Shown here one piece after another: positions 1 through 10,961 of a stretch of DNA of 64,000 nt. Positions within the stretch are counted from its first letter, which is position 1. The number at the start of each line of letters is the position of its first letter. The DNA is from Sporosarcina sp. GTDB taxonomy: Bacteria; Bacillota; Bacilli; Bacillales_A; Planococcaceae. The stretch is from positions 62,001 through 126,000 of the forward strand of contig JAPFCR010000036.1 in the NCBI GenBank assembly GCA_026169375.1. Reading direction: 5' to 3'. The notes beneath the pieces are model-generated. The model was given only the letters and a program-made list of their open reading frames with translations, was not told the origin of the DNA and made no database searches. Made by a program: the position numbers and the translations under genes.

Positions 1-78
1 TTCTTCTGCTTTAGTCGGTTGTCCTATTTCAGCCGGAAAGACAAAGCTTTCTTTCATATACCAATTCACTTGTTTCAT
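1..78 (-). CDS. Unidentified protein, N-terminal fragment
   Basis: An ATG at 78 is preceded by a strong AGGAGGAGAG ribosome binding site and opens a frame that runs off the left edge (26 codons visible, beginning MKQVNWYMKESF). It lies downstream of hemL in the same direction, where Bacillus subtilis carries spoVID, but the visible residues are too few to identify it and do not clearly match SpoVID. A terminator separates it from hemL, so it probably has its own promoter. Confidence 0.55.
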   Translation of the reverse strand, partial: MKQVNWYMKESFVFPAEIGQPTKAEE

Positions 79-140
79 ATTCTCTCCTCCTATTTCTTCA
101 CAATGTAGTATATGTAAATAGGTTCTATGATAGAAGAGAA

Positions 141-181
141 TGTTAAAAGCCTTCCTACCAATACAACTGGAGAAAGGCTTC
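141..181 (-). terminator. Terminator of hemL
   Basis: The arms AAGCCTT (147-153) and AAGGCTT (174-180) form a hairpin just past the hemL stop, and on the minus strand the stem runs into TTTTAACA. The loop is long, so this is a moderate terminator. Confidence 0.55.
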
Positions 182-186
182 AATGC

Positions 187-1479
187 TTATTTTGCTAGTT
201 TTTCAAAAACTGTATGGAAAGCTTCAACTGTTTTTTCAATATGTGCTTCTGTATGTGCAGCTGATAAAAACATACCTTCAAATTGAGATGGTGGTAAAAA
301 GATGCCTTCTTCTGCCATTAAACGGTAATACTCTGCAAATAGATCTAAATCAGAGCCATTCGCCGCCTCGAAATTCGTCACGTTTTCATTCGTTAAGAAA
401 AAGCCAATCATCGAACCTGCACGGTTAACTGTATGCGGTATCTGATATTTCTCTGCCGCTGCACGGAATCCCGCTTCTAACTGGTCGCCGAGTTTATTAA
501 AATACGCGTAAGATTCTGGTGTTAGTTTTTTCAACGTTTCAACTCCTGCAGTCATGGCAAGTGGATTTCCTGATAACGTCCCCGCTTGGTAAACCGTTCC
601 TGCTGGCGCCATATGCTTCATAATTTCTTTTGAACCACCATAAGCACCTACTGGTAAACCGCCGCCAATTACTTTTCCAAGACATGTTAAATCAGGTGTC
701 ACACCGAAATAACCTTGTGCACAGTTATAATCAACGCGGAAACCTGTCATTACTTCATCGAAAATAAGAAGTGTCCCATTGTTTGTCGTCAGTTCACGTA
801 GTCCTTCTAAAAATCCTGGGACTGGTGGAACAACGCCCATATTTCCAGCAACAGGTTCAACAATCACTGCCGCAAGATCGTCTCCGTATTGTTCAAATGC
901 ACGTTTCACACTTTCCAAATCATTATATGGCACTGTAATTGTATTTTGCGCAACTGATGCTGGGACTCCTGGACTATCAGGTAAACCAAGCGTCGCAACA
1001 CCTGAACCTGCTTTAATGAGTAAAGAATCCCCGTGCCCGTGGTAACACCCTTCAAACTTCATAATAATATTTCTTCCTGTATACCCACGTGCCAAGCGCA
1101 GCGCACTCATCGTCGCTTCCGTCCCAGATGACACCATACGCACCATTTCAATGGATGGTACACGGTCAATCACAAGTTCAGCAAGCTCATTTTCCGCGAG
1201 TGTCGGTGTCCCGAAACTTGATCCTTTAGCTGCCACTCGTTGAATCGCGCCGACAACATCTGGATCCGCATGTCCTAAAATTAACGGTCCCCATGATAAA
1301 ACATAATCGATATACTCGTTCCCATCGATATCTTTAATCATCGCACCTTGTCCACTTTCCATGAAAATCGGACCAACATTAACTGATTTAAACGCTCTAG
1401 CTGGCGAATTTACTCCGCCCGGCATAAGTTCTACTGCGCGTTCAAATGCGCCTGTTGATTGTTCATATTGATTTCCCAA
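187..1479 (-). CDS. hemL: Glutamate-1-semialdehyde 2,1-aminomutase
   Basis: This PLP enzyme converts glutamate-1-semialdehyde to 5-aminolevulinate, the second dedicated step of the C5 tetrapyrrole route, in the cytosol. The conserved start region [14 protein letters not shown], the FDEVMTGFR loop and the PLP lysine in [11 protein letters not shown] (about residue 269) are all present. I chose the TTG at 1479 because GGAGGG sits eight bases before it; the upstream ATG at 1494 overlaps that ribosome binding site and has none of its own. The TTG start gives 430 residues, the usual family length. It follows hemA by 19 bases and is almost certainly co-transcribed with it; hemXCDB, normally between them in Bacillus, are absent here. 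Confidence 0.95.
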   Translation of the reverse strand: MGNQYEQSTGAFERAVELMPGGVNSPARAFKSVNVGPIFMESGQGAMIKDIDGNEYIDYVLSWGPLILGHADPDVVGAIQRVAAKGSSFGTPTLAENELAELVIDRVPSIEMVRMVSSGTEATMSALRLARGYTGRNIIMKFEGCYHGHGDSLLIKAGSGVATLGLPDSPGVPASVAQNTITVPYNDLESVKRAFEQYGDDLAAVIVEPVAGNMGVVPPVPGFLEGLRELTTNNGTLLIFDEVMTGFRVDYNCAQGYFGVTPDLTCLGKVIGGGLPVGAYGGSKEIMKHMAPAGTVYQAGTLSGNPLAMTAGVETLKKLTPESYAYFNKLGDQLEAGFRAAAEKYQIPHTVNRAGSMIGFFLTNENVTNFEAANGSDLDLFAEYYRLMAEEGIFLPPSQFEGMFLSAAHTEAHIEKTVEAFHTVFEKLAK

Positions 1480-1498
1480 TTCATTTCCCTCCATTGTT

Positions 1499-2827
1499 TT
1501 ATCTATGCAATCGTTCTTTCGCTAATTTAGCTGCCATTGCTTTTTCTTGATTGACTTCAACATCTTGTTCGATGCCAAATGTTTTTTCAAATGCATTTAT
1601 TTTTTCTTTATTATTTATCATAAAAGCAAGTTCTTTCACTTCTCGAATCGGATCCCGCATCAGCTGATTCACAATCGATTGAGTATGCTTCTGTAATACT
1701 TTTTTCTCACGTTCTGTTAAGCCAGGCATTTTATTGTACATGCTTTCTAACGTTTTCTGTTGAATTTGTACTCCTTTTTCTTGAAGCGCGTTAATGACGG
1801 GCACAACTTGAAGTGTTGCGAGCCATTCATTAAACAAAATAACTTGTTGCTCAATTTTAGCTTCAATTTCCTTCGCTATTTTTTCTCTTTCGACTAAATT
1901 TGCATCGATAATTTTTTGAATGTCATCAATATCGTAAAGATAAACAGCTGGAATTTCTGAAACAGATGCATCGATATCTCTTGGTACGGCAATATCGACT
2001 AGATAAAGCGGACTTTCTTGACGATTTTTCATCACTTCTTGGATACAGTCCAGTTCAATTACTGGTTCTCTTGCAGCGGTTGAGCTAATGACAATCGTTG
2101 AAGTAGCCAACGCTTGTTGAAGTTCTTCAATCGGTTTTGCTTGTACACCGTACTTTGTTGCCATTTCCTTTGCTGTAGAAAAAGTTCGGTTAACAATGGT
2201 TACTTTTTGTAAACCATTTCCTTTTAAATTTTTAAGTGTTAATTCGCCCATTTCACCTGCACCCAAAACGATGACTTCCAGCTCACTTAAATCACCGACG
2301 GCTTGTTTTAAGAGTTGAACAGCCGCATAAGAAATAGATACCGTGTTTTCTCCGATATTTGTTTCTGCATGTGCTTTTTTCGAAAAAGTAATCGCTTCTT
2401 TAAACAGCTGATTAAAAACAGTCCCAGTCGTTCCAATTGACTGCCCACATAAGAAACTGTACCGAACTTGACCGAGAATTTGTGTTTCACCGATGACCAT
2501 TGAATCAACACCAGCACTGACCCGAAGTAAATGTTCAATCGCTTCGTCATTTTCATAGATCATTAAATGATTTCGAAAAGCGTCAATTGAGACCGAAAAC
2601 CAATCTGCTAGAAACTGCTTTAAAGAATAAAGGCCAACAGCTGCTGACTCCAAAACGGCATAGACTTCTGTACGATTACACGTTGAAAGAATGACATTTT
2701 CCACAACCCCTTGTTGTTGTTGGAATACACGCATCGCTTCTTCTAATTCATCTTGCCTAAACGATAATTTCTCTCTTAACTCTATAGGTGTTGTTCGATA
2801 ATTTACGCTAACAACAATTATTTGCAC
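1499..2827 (-). CDS. hemA: Glutamyl-tRNA reductase
   Basis: Reduces glutamyl-tRNA(Glu) to glutamate-1-semialdehyde with NADPH, the first committed step of heme synthesis. The catalytic cysteine lies in [11 protein letters not shown], the NADPH-binding glycine motif in [10 protein letters not shown], and a long helical dimerisation region closes the protein. The GTG at 2827 gives the family-typical start (M)[15 protein letters not shown], with AGAGGTG eleven bases upstream; an in-frame GTG at 2854 would add nine residues but has a weaker ribosome binding site. In Bacillus HemX modulates HemA levels, but hemX is not next to it here. Confidence 0.93.
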   Translation of the reverse strand: MQIIVVSVNYRTTPIELREKLSFRQDELEEAMRVFQQQQGVVENVILSTCNRTEVYAVLESAAVGLYSLKQFLADWFSVSIDAFRNHLMIYENDEAIEHLLRVSAGVDSMVIGETQILGQVRYSFLCGQSIGTTGTVFNQLFKEAITFSKKAHAETNIGENTVSISYAAVQLLKQAVGDLSELEVIVLGAGEMGELTLKNLKGNGLQKVTIVNRTFSTAKEMATKYGVQAKPIEELQQALATSTIVISSTAAREPVIELDCIQEVMKNRQESPLYLVDIAVPRDIDASVSEIPAVYLYDIDDIQKIIDANLVEREKIAKEIEAKIEQQVILFNEWLATLQVVPVINALQEKGVQIQQKTLESMYNKMPGLTEREKKVLQKHTQSIVNQLMRDPIREVKELAFMINNKEKINAFEKTFGIEQDVEVNQEKAMAAKLAKERLHR

Positions 2828-2949
2828 TTGAGTGCTCACACCTCTCACGTTCACTCTTTCTTTTCATGAGCCTATCTTATTTTCCTATGTAAAAAGAGCC
2901 CTTGTGAACAAATCATTCATCACAACAACTCTTCATACTTAAATTCGGA

Positions 2950-3011
2950 GATCGCAAAGTAATTTCGATGTAGAAACTCATTCAATCTCTACATCGATTT
3001 ACGCTGCGATC
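2950..3011. repeat. Nested inverted repeat between ysxC and hemA
   Basis: An inner perfect pair TCGATGTAGA (2965-2974) and TCTACATCGA (2988-2997) is enclosed by an outer pair GATCGCA (2950-2956) and TGCGATC (3005-3011). No T-run follows on the minus strand, so it may act as a partial terminator, a processing site or an operator upstream of hemA rather than a full terminator. Confidence 0.6.
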
Positions 3012-3019
3012 CACATCAT

Positions 3020-3601
3020 TTACATTCTTTTCTTAATTTCTGACCATGCTTGTTCCATTCCAGTACCCGTTTCTGCTGAGAATGCAATGAGCGGGTCTTC
3101 ACGGCGCATATTCAATTTTTCTTTCACAATGTTCAAATGACGATCCACTTTTCCTTTAGGAATTTTATCGACTTTTGTCGCGATCACAATTGCCGGAATT
3201 TCATAATGAACTAAGAAATCATACATCATGCAATCATCTGCTGTAGGTGGATGACGCACGTCAATAATTTGAATGACCGCTTGTAAAGTCTCACGGCCCG
3301 TCAAATATTGTTCAATCATTTGTCCCCATGCTTCACGCTCAGTTTTCGATACTTTCGCATAACCATATCCAGGTACGTCAACAAAAAACAATTGCTCTTC
3401 GATTTTATAAAAGTTTAATGTTTGTGTTTTACCTGGCTTTGAAGAAGTCCTTGCTAAACTTTTTCGTGCAATTAATCGGTTAACAAATGATGATTTTCCT
3501 ACATTGGAACGTCCTGCAAGTGCAAACTCTGGGTACCCTTCATCAGGATATTGCTCGGGTCTTACAGCACTAATGACCATTTCAACATTATGGACTTTCA
3601 T
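3020..3601 (-). CDS. ysxC: Ribosome biogenesis GTP-binding protein YsxC/EngB
   Basis: An essential GTPase in Bacillus that helps late assembly of the 50S ribosomal subunit. The G motifs are in order: G1 GRSNVGKSS near residue 30, G2 threonine in [10 protein letters not shown]3 DVPGYGYA, G4 TKVDK and G5 SAETG. The length of 193 residues is normal. Its ATG overlaps the lonA stop codon by one base (TAATG), the same lonA-ysxC coupling known from Bacillus. Confidence 0.96.
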   Translation of the reverse strand: MKVHNVEMVISAVRPEQYPDEGYPEFALAGRSNVGKSSFVNRLIARKSLARTSSKPGKTQTLNFYKIEEQLFFVDVPGYGYAKVSKTEREAWGQMIEQYLTGRETLQAVIQIIDVRHPPTADDCMMYDFLVHYEIPAIVIATKVDKIPKGKVDRHLNIVKEKLNMRREDPLIAFSAETGTGMEQAWSEIKKRM

Positions 3602-5922
3602 TATTCCTCATCCTCCAATGCAATTTGTAAGACCTCTTCTGCGTTCGTCACAAATTTAAATGTTAATTCTTCGCGAACACCTTCAGGAATGTCTTCAATA
3701 TCACGTTCATTATCTATTGGTAAAATAATTGTTTTTAAACCCGCACGATGCGCACTTAAACTCTTCTCTTTCACACCGCCAATTGGTAACACGCGCCCAC
3801 GAAGCGTAATTTCCCCTGTCATCCCAACTTCTCTATGCACTTTTCTTCCAGTTAGCGCTGAAACTAGTGCGGTTGCGATTGTAATCCCCGCGGATGGTCC
3901 GTCTTTTGGAATCGCGCCTTCTGGAACGTGAATATGAATATCATGAGATTCGTGGAAATTAGGATCGATTCCATATTTTATTGCTTTAGAACGAACATAA
4001 GAAAGTGCTGCCTGGGCAGATTCTTTCATAACATCGCCTAGTTTACCTGTTAACAACAGTTCACCTTTTCCATTAGATAACGACACTTCAATTTGTAGTG
4101 TATCCCCGCCAACTTGTGTATAAGCAAGTCCTGTTGCAATCCCAATTTGGTTCTCAGTTTCAGCGAGTCCATGTCTAAACTTTTTCTTTCCGAGAATTGC
4201 CTCTAATGTATTCACTGTAACAACGACACGTTTTTTCTCGCCCATAACAATTTGCTTGGCCGCTCTACGACAAAGTGAAGAAATCATTCGCTCTAAACTA
4301 CGGACGCCCGCTTCTCTAGTGTAATAACGAACGAGATCTAAAATTGCATCGTCATGAATGCGAAGTTGTGCTCCAGTTAAACCGTGTTCTTTCATTTGCT
4401 TTGGAATTAAATGATTTTTAGCAATCGTCTGTTTTTCCATTTCCGTATAACTCGTCAATGAAATAATTTCCATCCGGTCACGTAACGGCCCCGGGATTGC
4501 GCTTAAATCATTAGCCGTTGCGATGAATAAGACTTCAGATAAGTCGAATGGTTCTTCAATATAATGATCACTAAATGTCGCGTTTTGCTCTGGGTCTAAT
4601 ACTTCTAACATAGCAGAAGAAGGATCACCACGGAAATCATTCGACATTTTGTCAACTTCATCTAATAAGAAAACAGGATTCTTTGTGCCTGCTTTTTTCA
4701 TACCTTGAATAATACGGCCCGGCATCGCACCGACATACGTTCTTCTATGCCCGCGGATTTCTGATTCGTCACGTACACCGCCCAAAGAAATACGCACGAA
4801 TTCACGATCTAATGATTCCGCGATAGAACGCGCAAGTGACGTCTTACCAACACCTGGAGGTCCTTCTAGACATAAGATTGGACCTCTTAATGATTTTGTT
4901 AACTGACGGACTGCTAAATATTCTAAAATACGTTCTTTCACTTTTTCTAATCCATCATGATCACGGTCTAAAATTTCAGCCGAACGCTTAATATCTAATA
5001 AGTCTTCTGATTCAATAGACCACGGGAGAGAAATAAGCCAATCTATATAATTTCGTATAATGCCACTTTCAGGCGCTTGAACTGGGATTCTTTCATAACG
5101 TTCAAGTTCTGCTTCTGCAACGGCTTCCACATTTTCGGGCATTTTCGCCTTTTCAATCTTCTCTTTTAATTCCTCGATTTCTAATCCTTTACCATCTTTA
5201 TCGCCGAGTTCAGTTTGGATTGCTTTCATTTGTTCACGCAAGTAAAATTCTTTTTGTGTTCGCTCCATAGCTTTACGAACTCGTTCAGTAATTCTACTTT
5301 CTACGAGCAAGATTTCTTGTTCATTGTACAAACGGCTTACGAGCCATTCTAAACGTTCTTCTACATCAATAAGTTGAAGGATTTCTTGTTTTGCTTCAAT
5401 TTTAATCGGTAAGTTTGAAGCCACCATATCTGCTAGTCTACCCGGCTCTTCAATTTCTGAAATCGACTCAAATGAATCTTTCGAAATTCGTTTAGACTCT
5501 TTTGCATATTTTTTAAAATGTTTTAGAAGCGTACGCATTAATGCCTCAATTTCAACATTTGACTCATCACTTTCTTCAAATGTCACTAAGTCTACTGCTT
5601 GGAATAAATCGACTTCTCGATATTCTTCCCATTCAGCTCTCTTCACACCTTCGATTAAAACACGGTATGTACCATTGTCCAATTCTTTCATCGACTTAAC
5701 TTTAGCCAATGTCCCCATTTCATATAAATCTTCTTCAGTAGGATCTTCAATCGAAGTGTCCCTCTGCGTTGCTAGAAAAACATACCCATCTTTCTCCAAT
5801 GCATGTTCAAGTGCATAAATCGAACGTTCGCGCCCTACATCTATATGTAAAACCATCGTCGGATAAATTAATATGCCGCGAAGTGGTAATAATGGTATTT
5901 CCTTATATGTATCCTCTTTCAA
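3601..5922 (-). CDS. lonA: ATP-dependent protease LonA
   Basis: Cytosolic hexameric AAA+ serine protease that degrades damaged and regulatory proteins. The order is an N-terminal substrate-binding LON domain (PLLPLRG near the start), a coiled coil around 220-260, the AAA module with Walker A GPPGVGKT (about 354-361 from the chosen start) and LLDEVDK, then the protease domain with the catalytic serine in KDGPSAGIT and lysine in [10 protein letters not shown]. The TTG at 5922 is preferred: GGAGGTG lies six bases upstream, whereas the GTG at 5931 is part of that site. Length 773 fits LonA (Bacillus subtilis 774). LonB, which sits between clpX and lonA in Bacillus subtilis, is absent. Confidence 0.96.
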   Translation of the reverse strand: MKEDTYKEIPLLPLRGILIYPTMVLHIDVGRERSIYALEHALEKDGYVFLATQRDTSIEDPTEEDLYEMGTLAKVKSMKELDNGTYRVLIEGVKRAEWEEYREVDLFQAVDLVTFEESDESNVEIEALMRTLLKHFKKYAKESKRISKDSFESISEIEEPGRLADMVASNLPIKIEAKQEILQLIDVEERLEWLVSRLYNEQEILLVESRITERVRKAMERTQKEFYLREQMKAIQTELGDKDGKGLEIEELKEKIEKAKMPENVEAVAEAELERYERIPVQAPESGIIRNYIDWLISLPWSIESEDLLDIKRSAEILDRDHDGLEKVKERILEYLAVRQLTKSLRGPILCLEGPPGVGKTSLARSIAESLDREFVRISLGGVRDESEIRGHRRTYVGAMPGRIIQGMKKAGTKNPVFLLDEVDKMSNDFRGDPSSAMLEVLDPEQNATFSDHYIEEPFDLSEVLFIATANDLSAIPGPLRDRMEIISLTSYTEMEKQTIAKNHLIPKQMKEHGLTGAQLRIHDDAILDLVRYYTREAGVRSLERMISSLCRRAAKQIVMGEKKRVVVTVNTLEAILGKKKFRHGLAETENQIGIATGLAYTQVGGDTLQIEVSLSNGKGELLLTGKLGDVMKESAQAALSYVRSKAIKYGIDPNFHESHDIHIHVPEGAIPKDGPSAGITIATALVSALTGRKVHREVGMTGEITLRGRVLPIGGVKEKSLSAHRAGLKTIILPIDNERDIEDIPEGVREELTFKFVTNAEEVLQIALEDEE

Positions 5923-5963
5923 ATAAAGCACCTCCGTAAATCCACTTTCTATCTATTTAAATG

Positions 5964-6016
5964 GAAAAAGCTGACAATCCAAATGTGCGGAAAACTCCGC
6001 ACAATCGGTGTCAGCT
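5964..6016 (-). terminator. Terminator of clpX
   Basis: AAGCTGACA and TGTCAGCTT form the outer stem, TGTGCGGA and TCCGCACA the inner one, followed on the minus strand by TTTTTCC. It separates clpX from lonA. Confidence 0.8.
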
Positions 6017-6030
6017 TAGTCCTTCAGGCG

Positions 6031-7293
6031 TTATGCCGAATCTTTATCATTCACTAATGTATACTCCGAACCATCTTCTTTCAACAAAATAGGACTCGTT
6101 TTGTTAAGTACCGACTCTTTCGTAATGACACACTCTGTCACTTCTTCATGAGATGGGAGTTCATACATAATATCTAACATTATATTTTCGATAATTGAAC
6201 GTAAACCACGTGCGCCAGTTTTTCGCTCAATTGCTTCGTTTGCAATTTCAAGTAAAGCATCGTCTTCGAAACGCAAGTTAACACCATCAATTTCAAGCAT
6301 CTTTTGATACTGCTTGACAATCGCATTTTTAGGCTTTGTTAAAATTTGATACAAAGCATCTTCATCTAATGGATCGAGCGTTGCTAGAACTGGTAAACGA
6401 CCGATGAATTCGGGAATTAACCCGTAACTTTGTAAGTCTTCCGGAATCAGTTTTGATAGAAGTGATTCTTCTTCAACTTTTTCTATCTCCGTACCAAAGC
6501 CGATCAATTTTTGACCCGTTCTTCTTTTAATGATGTCGTTAATCCCATCAAATGCACCACCAACGATAAAGAGAATGTTCGTTGTATCGAGTTGAATAAA
6601 CTCTTGATGTGGATGCTTACGTCCGCCTTGAGGTGGAATGCTTGCTACTGTACCTTCTAAAATTTTAAGCAGTGCTTGTTGAACACCTTCACCTGAAACA
6701 TCACGTGTAATTGATGCGTTTTCAGATTTACGTGCAACTTTATCAATTTCATCGATATAAATAATACCGCGTTCAGCTTTTTCAACATCATAATCAGCTG
6801 CTTGAATTAATTTCAGTAATATATTCTCAACATCTTCTCCAACGTAACCTGCTTCTGTTAGTGATGTTGCATCCGTAATTGCGAATGGTACATCCAAAAT
6901 GCGTGCTAACGTTTGAGCGAATAATGTCTTACCGCTTCCAGTAGGTCCAATAAGGACGATATTTGACTTCGCTAGTTCAACATCATCAATTTTACTACCA
7001 GAATTTACACGCTTATAATGATTGTAAACAGCAACAGCAAGAGATTTCTTTGCTCTGTCCTGTCCAATTAAATAATCATTTAAGATATCTTGTATTGCTC
7101 TCGGTTTCGGAACGTCTTTCAACTCAAAGTCTTCTTCAAGTTCGATTTCCTCTTTGACAATTTCAGCACAAAGTTCAACGCATTCATCACAAATATAAAC
7201 GCCTTGACCTGTTACAAGTTTCCGAACTTGTTCTTGGGATTTCCCACAAAAGGAACAATTTAGATTGTCTGTATCATCGTTAAATTTGAACAT
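6031..7293 (-). CDS. clpX: ATP-dependent Clp protease ATP-binding subunit ClpX
   Basis: AAA+ unfoldase that feeds substrates to the ClpP peptidase. It carries the N-terminal zinc-binding domain (CSFCGK then CDECVELC), Walker A GPTGSGKT, Walker [10 protein letters not shown], the RKHPHQEF pore-region loop and the ClpX C-terminal domain with the IGF-type loop LIGFGTE that docks ClpP. The ATG at 7293 follows AAAGGGGTGA at proper spacing and gives 420 residues, exactly the usual size; the GTG at 7302 lies inside the ribosome binding site. Confidence 0.97.
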   Translation of the reverse strand: MFKFNDDTDNLNCSFCGKSQEQVRKLVTGQGVYICDECVELCAEIVKEEIELEEDFELKDVPKPRAIQDILNDYLIGQDRAKKSLAVAVYNHYKRVNSGSKIDDVELAKSNIVLIGPTGSGKTLFAQTLARILDVPFAITDATSLTEAGYVGEDVENILLKLIQAADYDVEKAERGIIYIDEIDKVARKSENASITRDVSGEGVQQALLKILEGTVASIPPQGGRKHPHQEFIQLDTTNILFIVGGAFDGINDIIKRRTGQKLIGFGTEIEKVEEESLLSKLIPEDLQSYGLIPEFIGRLPVLATLDPLDEDALYQILTKPKNAIVKQYQKMLEIDGVNLRFEDDALLEIANEAIERKTGARGLRSIIENIMLDIMYELPSHEEVTECVITKESVLNKTSPILLKEDGSEYTLVNDKDSA

Positions 7294-7389
7294 TATGCTC
7301 ACCCCTTTTCAAATGACAATACTACAAGAATTTTTTTATATAATCAACTATAACGTATCGATTAAAATTAAAACTCTTTTGTTATGTAA

Positions 7390-7417
7390 AACAAGGTACG
7401 GTCAACCGTACCTTGTT
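7390..7417 (-). terminator. Terminator of tig
   Basis: Perfect 13-base arms AACAAGGTACGGT (7390-7402) and ACCGTACCTTGTT (7405-7417) sit just past the tig stop; on the minus strand they run into TTACAT. Confidence 0.8.
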
Positions 7418-7432
7418 CTTAAACTGGTTTTT

Positions 7433-8719
7433 TTATTCAGTAACTTTCGCGTTTTCAACAAGGAACTCAACAGTCTTATTGAAACGAAGATCATTTTCAA
7501 GCATTTCTGTTCCGCCAAGAACATTTTTAATTTCTTCAACGTCCATTCCGAATTGCTCTGACATTTTTTCAATTTCTGCATTTACGTCTTCTTCTGCAAC
7601 TTCGATATTTTCTTCTTTACCAATTGCTTCCAGTGTTAATGAAACACGTACACGGCTTAACGCGTCGTCTTGCATTTGCTCACGAAGTGCTTCTTCATTT
7701 TGACCAGAGAACTGGAAGTATAACTCAAGGTTCATGCCTTGTTGTTGTAAACGTTGTTCGAATTCAGACATCATACGCTCAGTTTCTGAATCGATCATTG
7801 CTTGTGGAATGTCGATTTCTGCATTGCGTGCAGCTGCTTCTACTAAGTCGTCACGAAGTGCTGTTTCAGAAGCTTGTTTTTTCTCTTCTGTTGTTTGTCC
7901 TTTCATTTTTTCACGAAGCTCGTCTAAGTTCTCAACTTCTTCGTCAATTTCCTTAGCCAGCTCGTCGTCTAACTCAGGAATTTCTTTTGTTTTGATTTCA
8001 TGAACTTTCACTTCAAACGTTGCTGGTTTCCCTGCAAGTTCTGCTGCATGGTATTCTTCTGGGAAAGTGATTTCGATTTCTTTCTCTTCGTCAACTTTCA
8101 TGCCTACCATTTGCTCTTCAAATCCAGGGATAAATGAACCTGAACCGATTTCTAAGTCAAAGTCTTTTGCTTCTCCGCCTTCAAATGCTTCGCCGTCAGC
8201 GAATCCTTTAAAGTCTAGCTTTACTGTGTCGCCATCTACAACTTCGCCGTCTTCTTTAATAACTAATTCAGCGAAAGCTTGTTGACGCTCTTTTAATTGC
8301 TCTTCAATTTCTTCTTCTGTTACTTCAGTTTCTTGACGGTTAACTTCTAACCCTTTGTACTCACCTAATTTTACTTCAGGCTTTACAGTAACAGTAGCTG
8401 AGAAAATAAGTGCTTTGCCTTTTTCCATCTGCTCGATATCGATTTCTGGACGATCAACCGGCTCAACTTCAGCTTCTTCAACTGCATTTGCATAAGCATC
8501 TGGTAGAATGAAGTCTAATGCTTCGTTGTAAAGTGATTCTACACCGTACATTTTTTCAAACATTTTGCGTGGCATTTTCCCTTTACGGAAACCTGGTGCT
8601 TGAACATCTTTCACCACTTTTTTAAACGCTTGGTCTAATCCTTTGTTAACTTCTTCTGCTGGAACCTCAACTGTTAAAACACCTTGGTTCCCTTCTTGTT
8701 TTTCCCATTTAATTGACAT
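7433..8719 (-). CDS. tig: Trigger factor, ribosome-bound chaperone and prolyl isomerase
   Basis: Binds the ribosome exit tunnel and assists early folding. The N-terminal domain contains the ribosome-binding signature GFRKGKMPR near residue 45, the middle FKBP-like domain spans about 150-245, and the rest is the helical chaperone cradle. Length 428 is typical. An AGGTTTTT-type ribosome binding site precedes the ATG. Gene order ysoA-tig-clpX is as in Bacillus subtilis. Confidence 0.97.
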   Translation of the reverse strand: MSIKWEKQEGNQGVLTVEVPAEEVNKGLDQAFKKVVKDVQAPGFRKGKMPRKMFEKMYGVESLYNEALDFILPDAYANAVEEAEVEPVDRPEIDIEQMEKGKALIFSATVTVKPEVKLGEYKGLEVNRQETEVTEEEIEEQLKERQQAFAELVIKEDGEVVDGDTVKLDFKGFADGEAFEGGEAKDFDLEIGSGSFIPGFEEQMVGMKVDEEKEIEITFPEEYHAAELAGKPATFEVKVHEIKTKEIPELDDELAKEIDEEVENLDELREKMKGQTTEEKKQASETALRDDLVEAAARNAEIDIPQAMIDSETERMMSEFEQRLQQQGMNLELYFQFSGQNEEALREQMQDDALSRVRVSLTLEAIGKEENIEVAEEDVNAEIEKMSEQFGMDVEEIKNVLGGTEMLENDLRFNKTVEFLVENAKVTE

Positions 8720-8833
8720 GTTTAAAAACCTCCGAATCTTTTATCACTCTATTTTTACACGAATATGTAATTTTAACAACTGTTTCAGTATAGCATAATG
8801 ACTCTATCTTTCAATACATTTACTTATACTCTA

Positions 8834-9823
8834 TTAAAAATCCGGTTCCTGGTCTACTTTTTGTATCATTTCAAAAAGTTCCGTGTTCGGAATTTCCTCA
8901 TTCAACATTAAACAATCGATATATTCAACGTACGCTTCAGTAATTTCCTCTACTGAATAATCTCCCCAATCGAACGGAAAAGCAGTGATAATAAATTTTT
9001 GAATGGCGCTTTCAATAAATTGTCGTTTTGACGGATCTTTTTCCAATTGTTCCGCGACATTTTTTAAAATCAAGCTATTTTTTTCGTTTTCATCCGGGAG
9101 AATGACTGCACTCGGTATAACATCTTGCGTTTGCCCAAACTTTTGAATGGTAATTTTTTGATTGTACTGAACTTCTTTTAAAAGCGTTAGTGCAAAAGAA
9201 ATAATACTTGGTGCCACGTCTGAACTTTCAGCAATTTCTTTTAATACAGGAATCGCAGGTTGTAAACTAGCACCTTTTAAAGAAGCGAGCGTCTGCTGTT
9301 GGAAAAATAAATCTTTTCCTTTAAAGTCCGCTAGCGAAAAAGGCGGTGCTACGTCTATTGTTTCTTCTTTTCCATAACGTAAGTTTAACCTTCTATTTAA
9401 GTCCCGTAAATAAATAAATTTATTCATACGATCTTGTGGAAGTGAACGCTCTTTTATAATCGCTTCCGCTCTTAGTTCGGCTTCACTATATTCTTCAAGT
9501 TGAATTAAATTCGTCAAATATAATTCAAATGCAGTTAAATAATCCCCACCCCCTTGTTGCATAGCGAGGAAGGAATAGTCTTTTGAACGACTATAGTCTC
9601 TTGTTTCATAAAGTGCGACTGCAAACATAAACCAGACATTTGATGCCTCTGGATTTAATTGTAACGCTTCGTCGAAAGTTTGGACTGCTTCTTCATATTG
9701 ATGATGTTCTAAATGGCGGATTCCTTCGTTCACTAACCGTTCAATCGTTCCAGGAAAAATAAAGACATTTTCATAATTTGGCAGCTTCTGCACTTGCTTT
9801 CTTCCTTTTCTTATCTCATCCAC
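8834..9823 (-). CDS. Tetratricopeptide-repeat protein, YsoA-like
   Basis: A soluble protein of up to 329 residues with TPR units in the first 120 residues (for example ALQLNPEASNVWFMFAVAL) and a helical, HEAT-like second half. Position immediately upstream of tig and size match Bacillus subtilis YsoA, whose function is unknown. The GTG at 9823 has only a weak ribosome binding site; an internal GTG at 9793 preceded by AAAAGGAAG is a possible true start. Confidence 0.8.
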   Translation of the reverse strand: MDEIRKGRKQVQKLPNYENVFIFPGTIERLVNEGIRHLEHHQYEEAVQTFDEALQLNPEASNVWFMFAVALYETRDYSRSKDYSFLAMQQGGGDYLTAFELYLTNLIQLEEYSEAELRAEAIIKERSLPQDRMNKFIYLRDLNRRLNLRYGKEETIDVAPPFSLADFKGKDLFFQQQTLASLKGASLQPAIPVLKEIAESSDVAPSIISFALTLLKEVQYNQKITIQKFGQTQDVIPSAVILPDENEKNSLILKNVAEQLEKDPSKRQFIESAIQKFIITAFPFDWGDYSVEEITEAYVEYIDCLMLNEEIPNTELFEMIQKVDQEPDF

Positions 9824-9885
9824 CTACTTTCGTCCATTCATAATATAACATATTCGTCTTTCTTTATGAAATTTTTTCATTCCAA

Positions 9886-9928
9886 AAAGTGCACAACAAC
9901 TAAGATTGCCAATTGTGTGCACTTGTTT
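9886..9928 (-). terminator. Terminator of the cell-wall amidase gene
   Basis: AAGTGCACA (9888-9896) pairs with TGTGCACTT (9917-9925); the minus strand continues into TTTTTGG. Confidence 0.75.
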
Positions 9929-9943
9929 ATTTTACTATGAATT

Positions 9944-10855
9944 TTATTTGAAAATCTGGTGCTTTAACGATTCCCATGTCGTTAGCCCAACCATCCCGTC
10001 TACGGTTAATTTTTCTCGTCCTTGAAATTGTCGTACAATTTGAAGTGTTTCTGGACCAAAAGAATGATCGATTGTAATCTTATAGCCCGTTTCTGCTAAA
10101 TTGAGTTGCAGTTGCCCGACCGCTTTTCCTATATTTGCATATTTTAACAATCGAATAGGCGCTTTGTTTATTAAAGCTTCTTTCAATTGCGCGCTCGTTC
10201 TTGGCCCGACAATTCCATCTACTTCTAGTTGGTGCATCGCTTGAAAATACTGAACTGCGCGTCGTGTTTTAGGACCAAATGAGCCATCGACAACTAACTT
10301 ATACCCAAGTTTATTTAAATCTTTTTGTAATTCTTTAATCTTGCTGCCCGTATTTCCAAACTTTAACGGACTCTTCCCAGCTCCTTCTTGAAGCAGCTTT
10401 GTAAATGAATACCAGTCAATCCCATTTCGGCCACTTCTTAAAAAATGGGGACAATCTTTTCGACTCCAATGATGATGTTGCACGACGCGATTTAGTGGAA
10501 TGTTTTCTTCTTTCATAATTTGCTGTGTTAACCTTGCTGCGTTAGCGACAGCCTTTTGATATCGGCTATCCGAATTGACACAAATCTCAATCGCAATCGA
10601 ATATAAGTTACCATTTCCCCTACCGTCCCCAGCATGCCAACATTGAGCGGTATGGGGGTATGACTGAATCGCAAATTCGTCATCTACTTGCCAGTGCCAA
10701 GATGAAGTAAACCCTTTTGATTGTAAATTCGCATGAGCCTGTGCGCCCGCACCCTTTGTCACATTTCCTGTTTCATGTATTGTAATAAACTGCCTTCGAT
10801 TAACTCCTGAAAAAGTCACTGCACGACTGTTCACGAGTTGTTGTTTAATAATCAT
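9944..10855 (-). CDS. N-acetylmuramoyl-L-alanine amidase with two peptidoglycan-binding domains
   Basis: Amidase_2-type zinc hydrolase that cuts the bond between muramic acid and the stem peptide. The catalytic domain (about 1-150) shows the zinc ligands in [19 protein letters not shown] and the conserved AIEICVN glutamate. Two PG_binding_1 repeats follow (about 165-230 and 240-300), each with the KxLQxxLxxxGY and VDGxxGPxT pattern. There is no signal peptide, as in phage-type endolysins and some autolysins such as CwlA/XlyA, so release may need a holin or lysis. The ATG at 10855 has AAAGGAG eight bases upstream; the GTG at 10864 lies inside it. Confidence 0.9.
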   Translation of the reverse strand: MIIKQQLVNSRAVTFSGVNRRQFITIHETGNVTKGAGAQAHANLQSKGFTSSWHWQVDDEFAIQSYPHTAQCWHAGDGRGNGNLYSIAIEICVNSDSRYQKAVANAARLTQQIMKEENIPLNRVVQHHHWSRKDCPHFLRSGRNGIDWYSFTKLLQEGAGKSPLKFGNTGSKIKELQKDLNKLGYKLVVDGSFGPKTRRAVQYFQAMHQLEVDGIVGPRTSAQLKEALINKAPIRLLKYANIGKAVGQLQLNLAETGYKITIDHSFGPETLQIVRQFQGREKLTVDGMVGLTTWESLKHQIFK

Positions 10856-10918
10856 ATCTTCCACTCCTTTTGATGATTTGTTTCATTAATTACATAGTCA
10901 TTTCTTTGAAAAAGTGGA

Positions 10919-10953
10919 CAAAAAAAGAGCATCCACTCACTGGACACTCTTTG
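10919..10953 (-). terminator. Terminator of the DHA2 exporter gene
   Basis: AAAGAGTGTCCA and TGGATGCTCTTT pair with a short loop, followed on the minus strand by a run of seven T residues. Confidence 0.85.
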
Positions 10954-10961
10954 TTTTGCAT

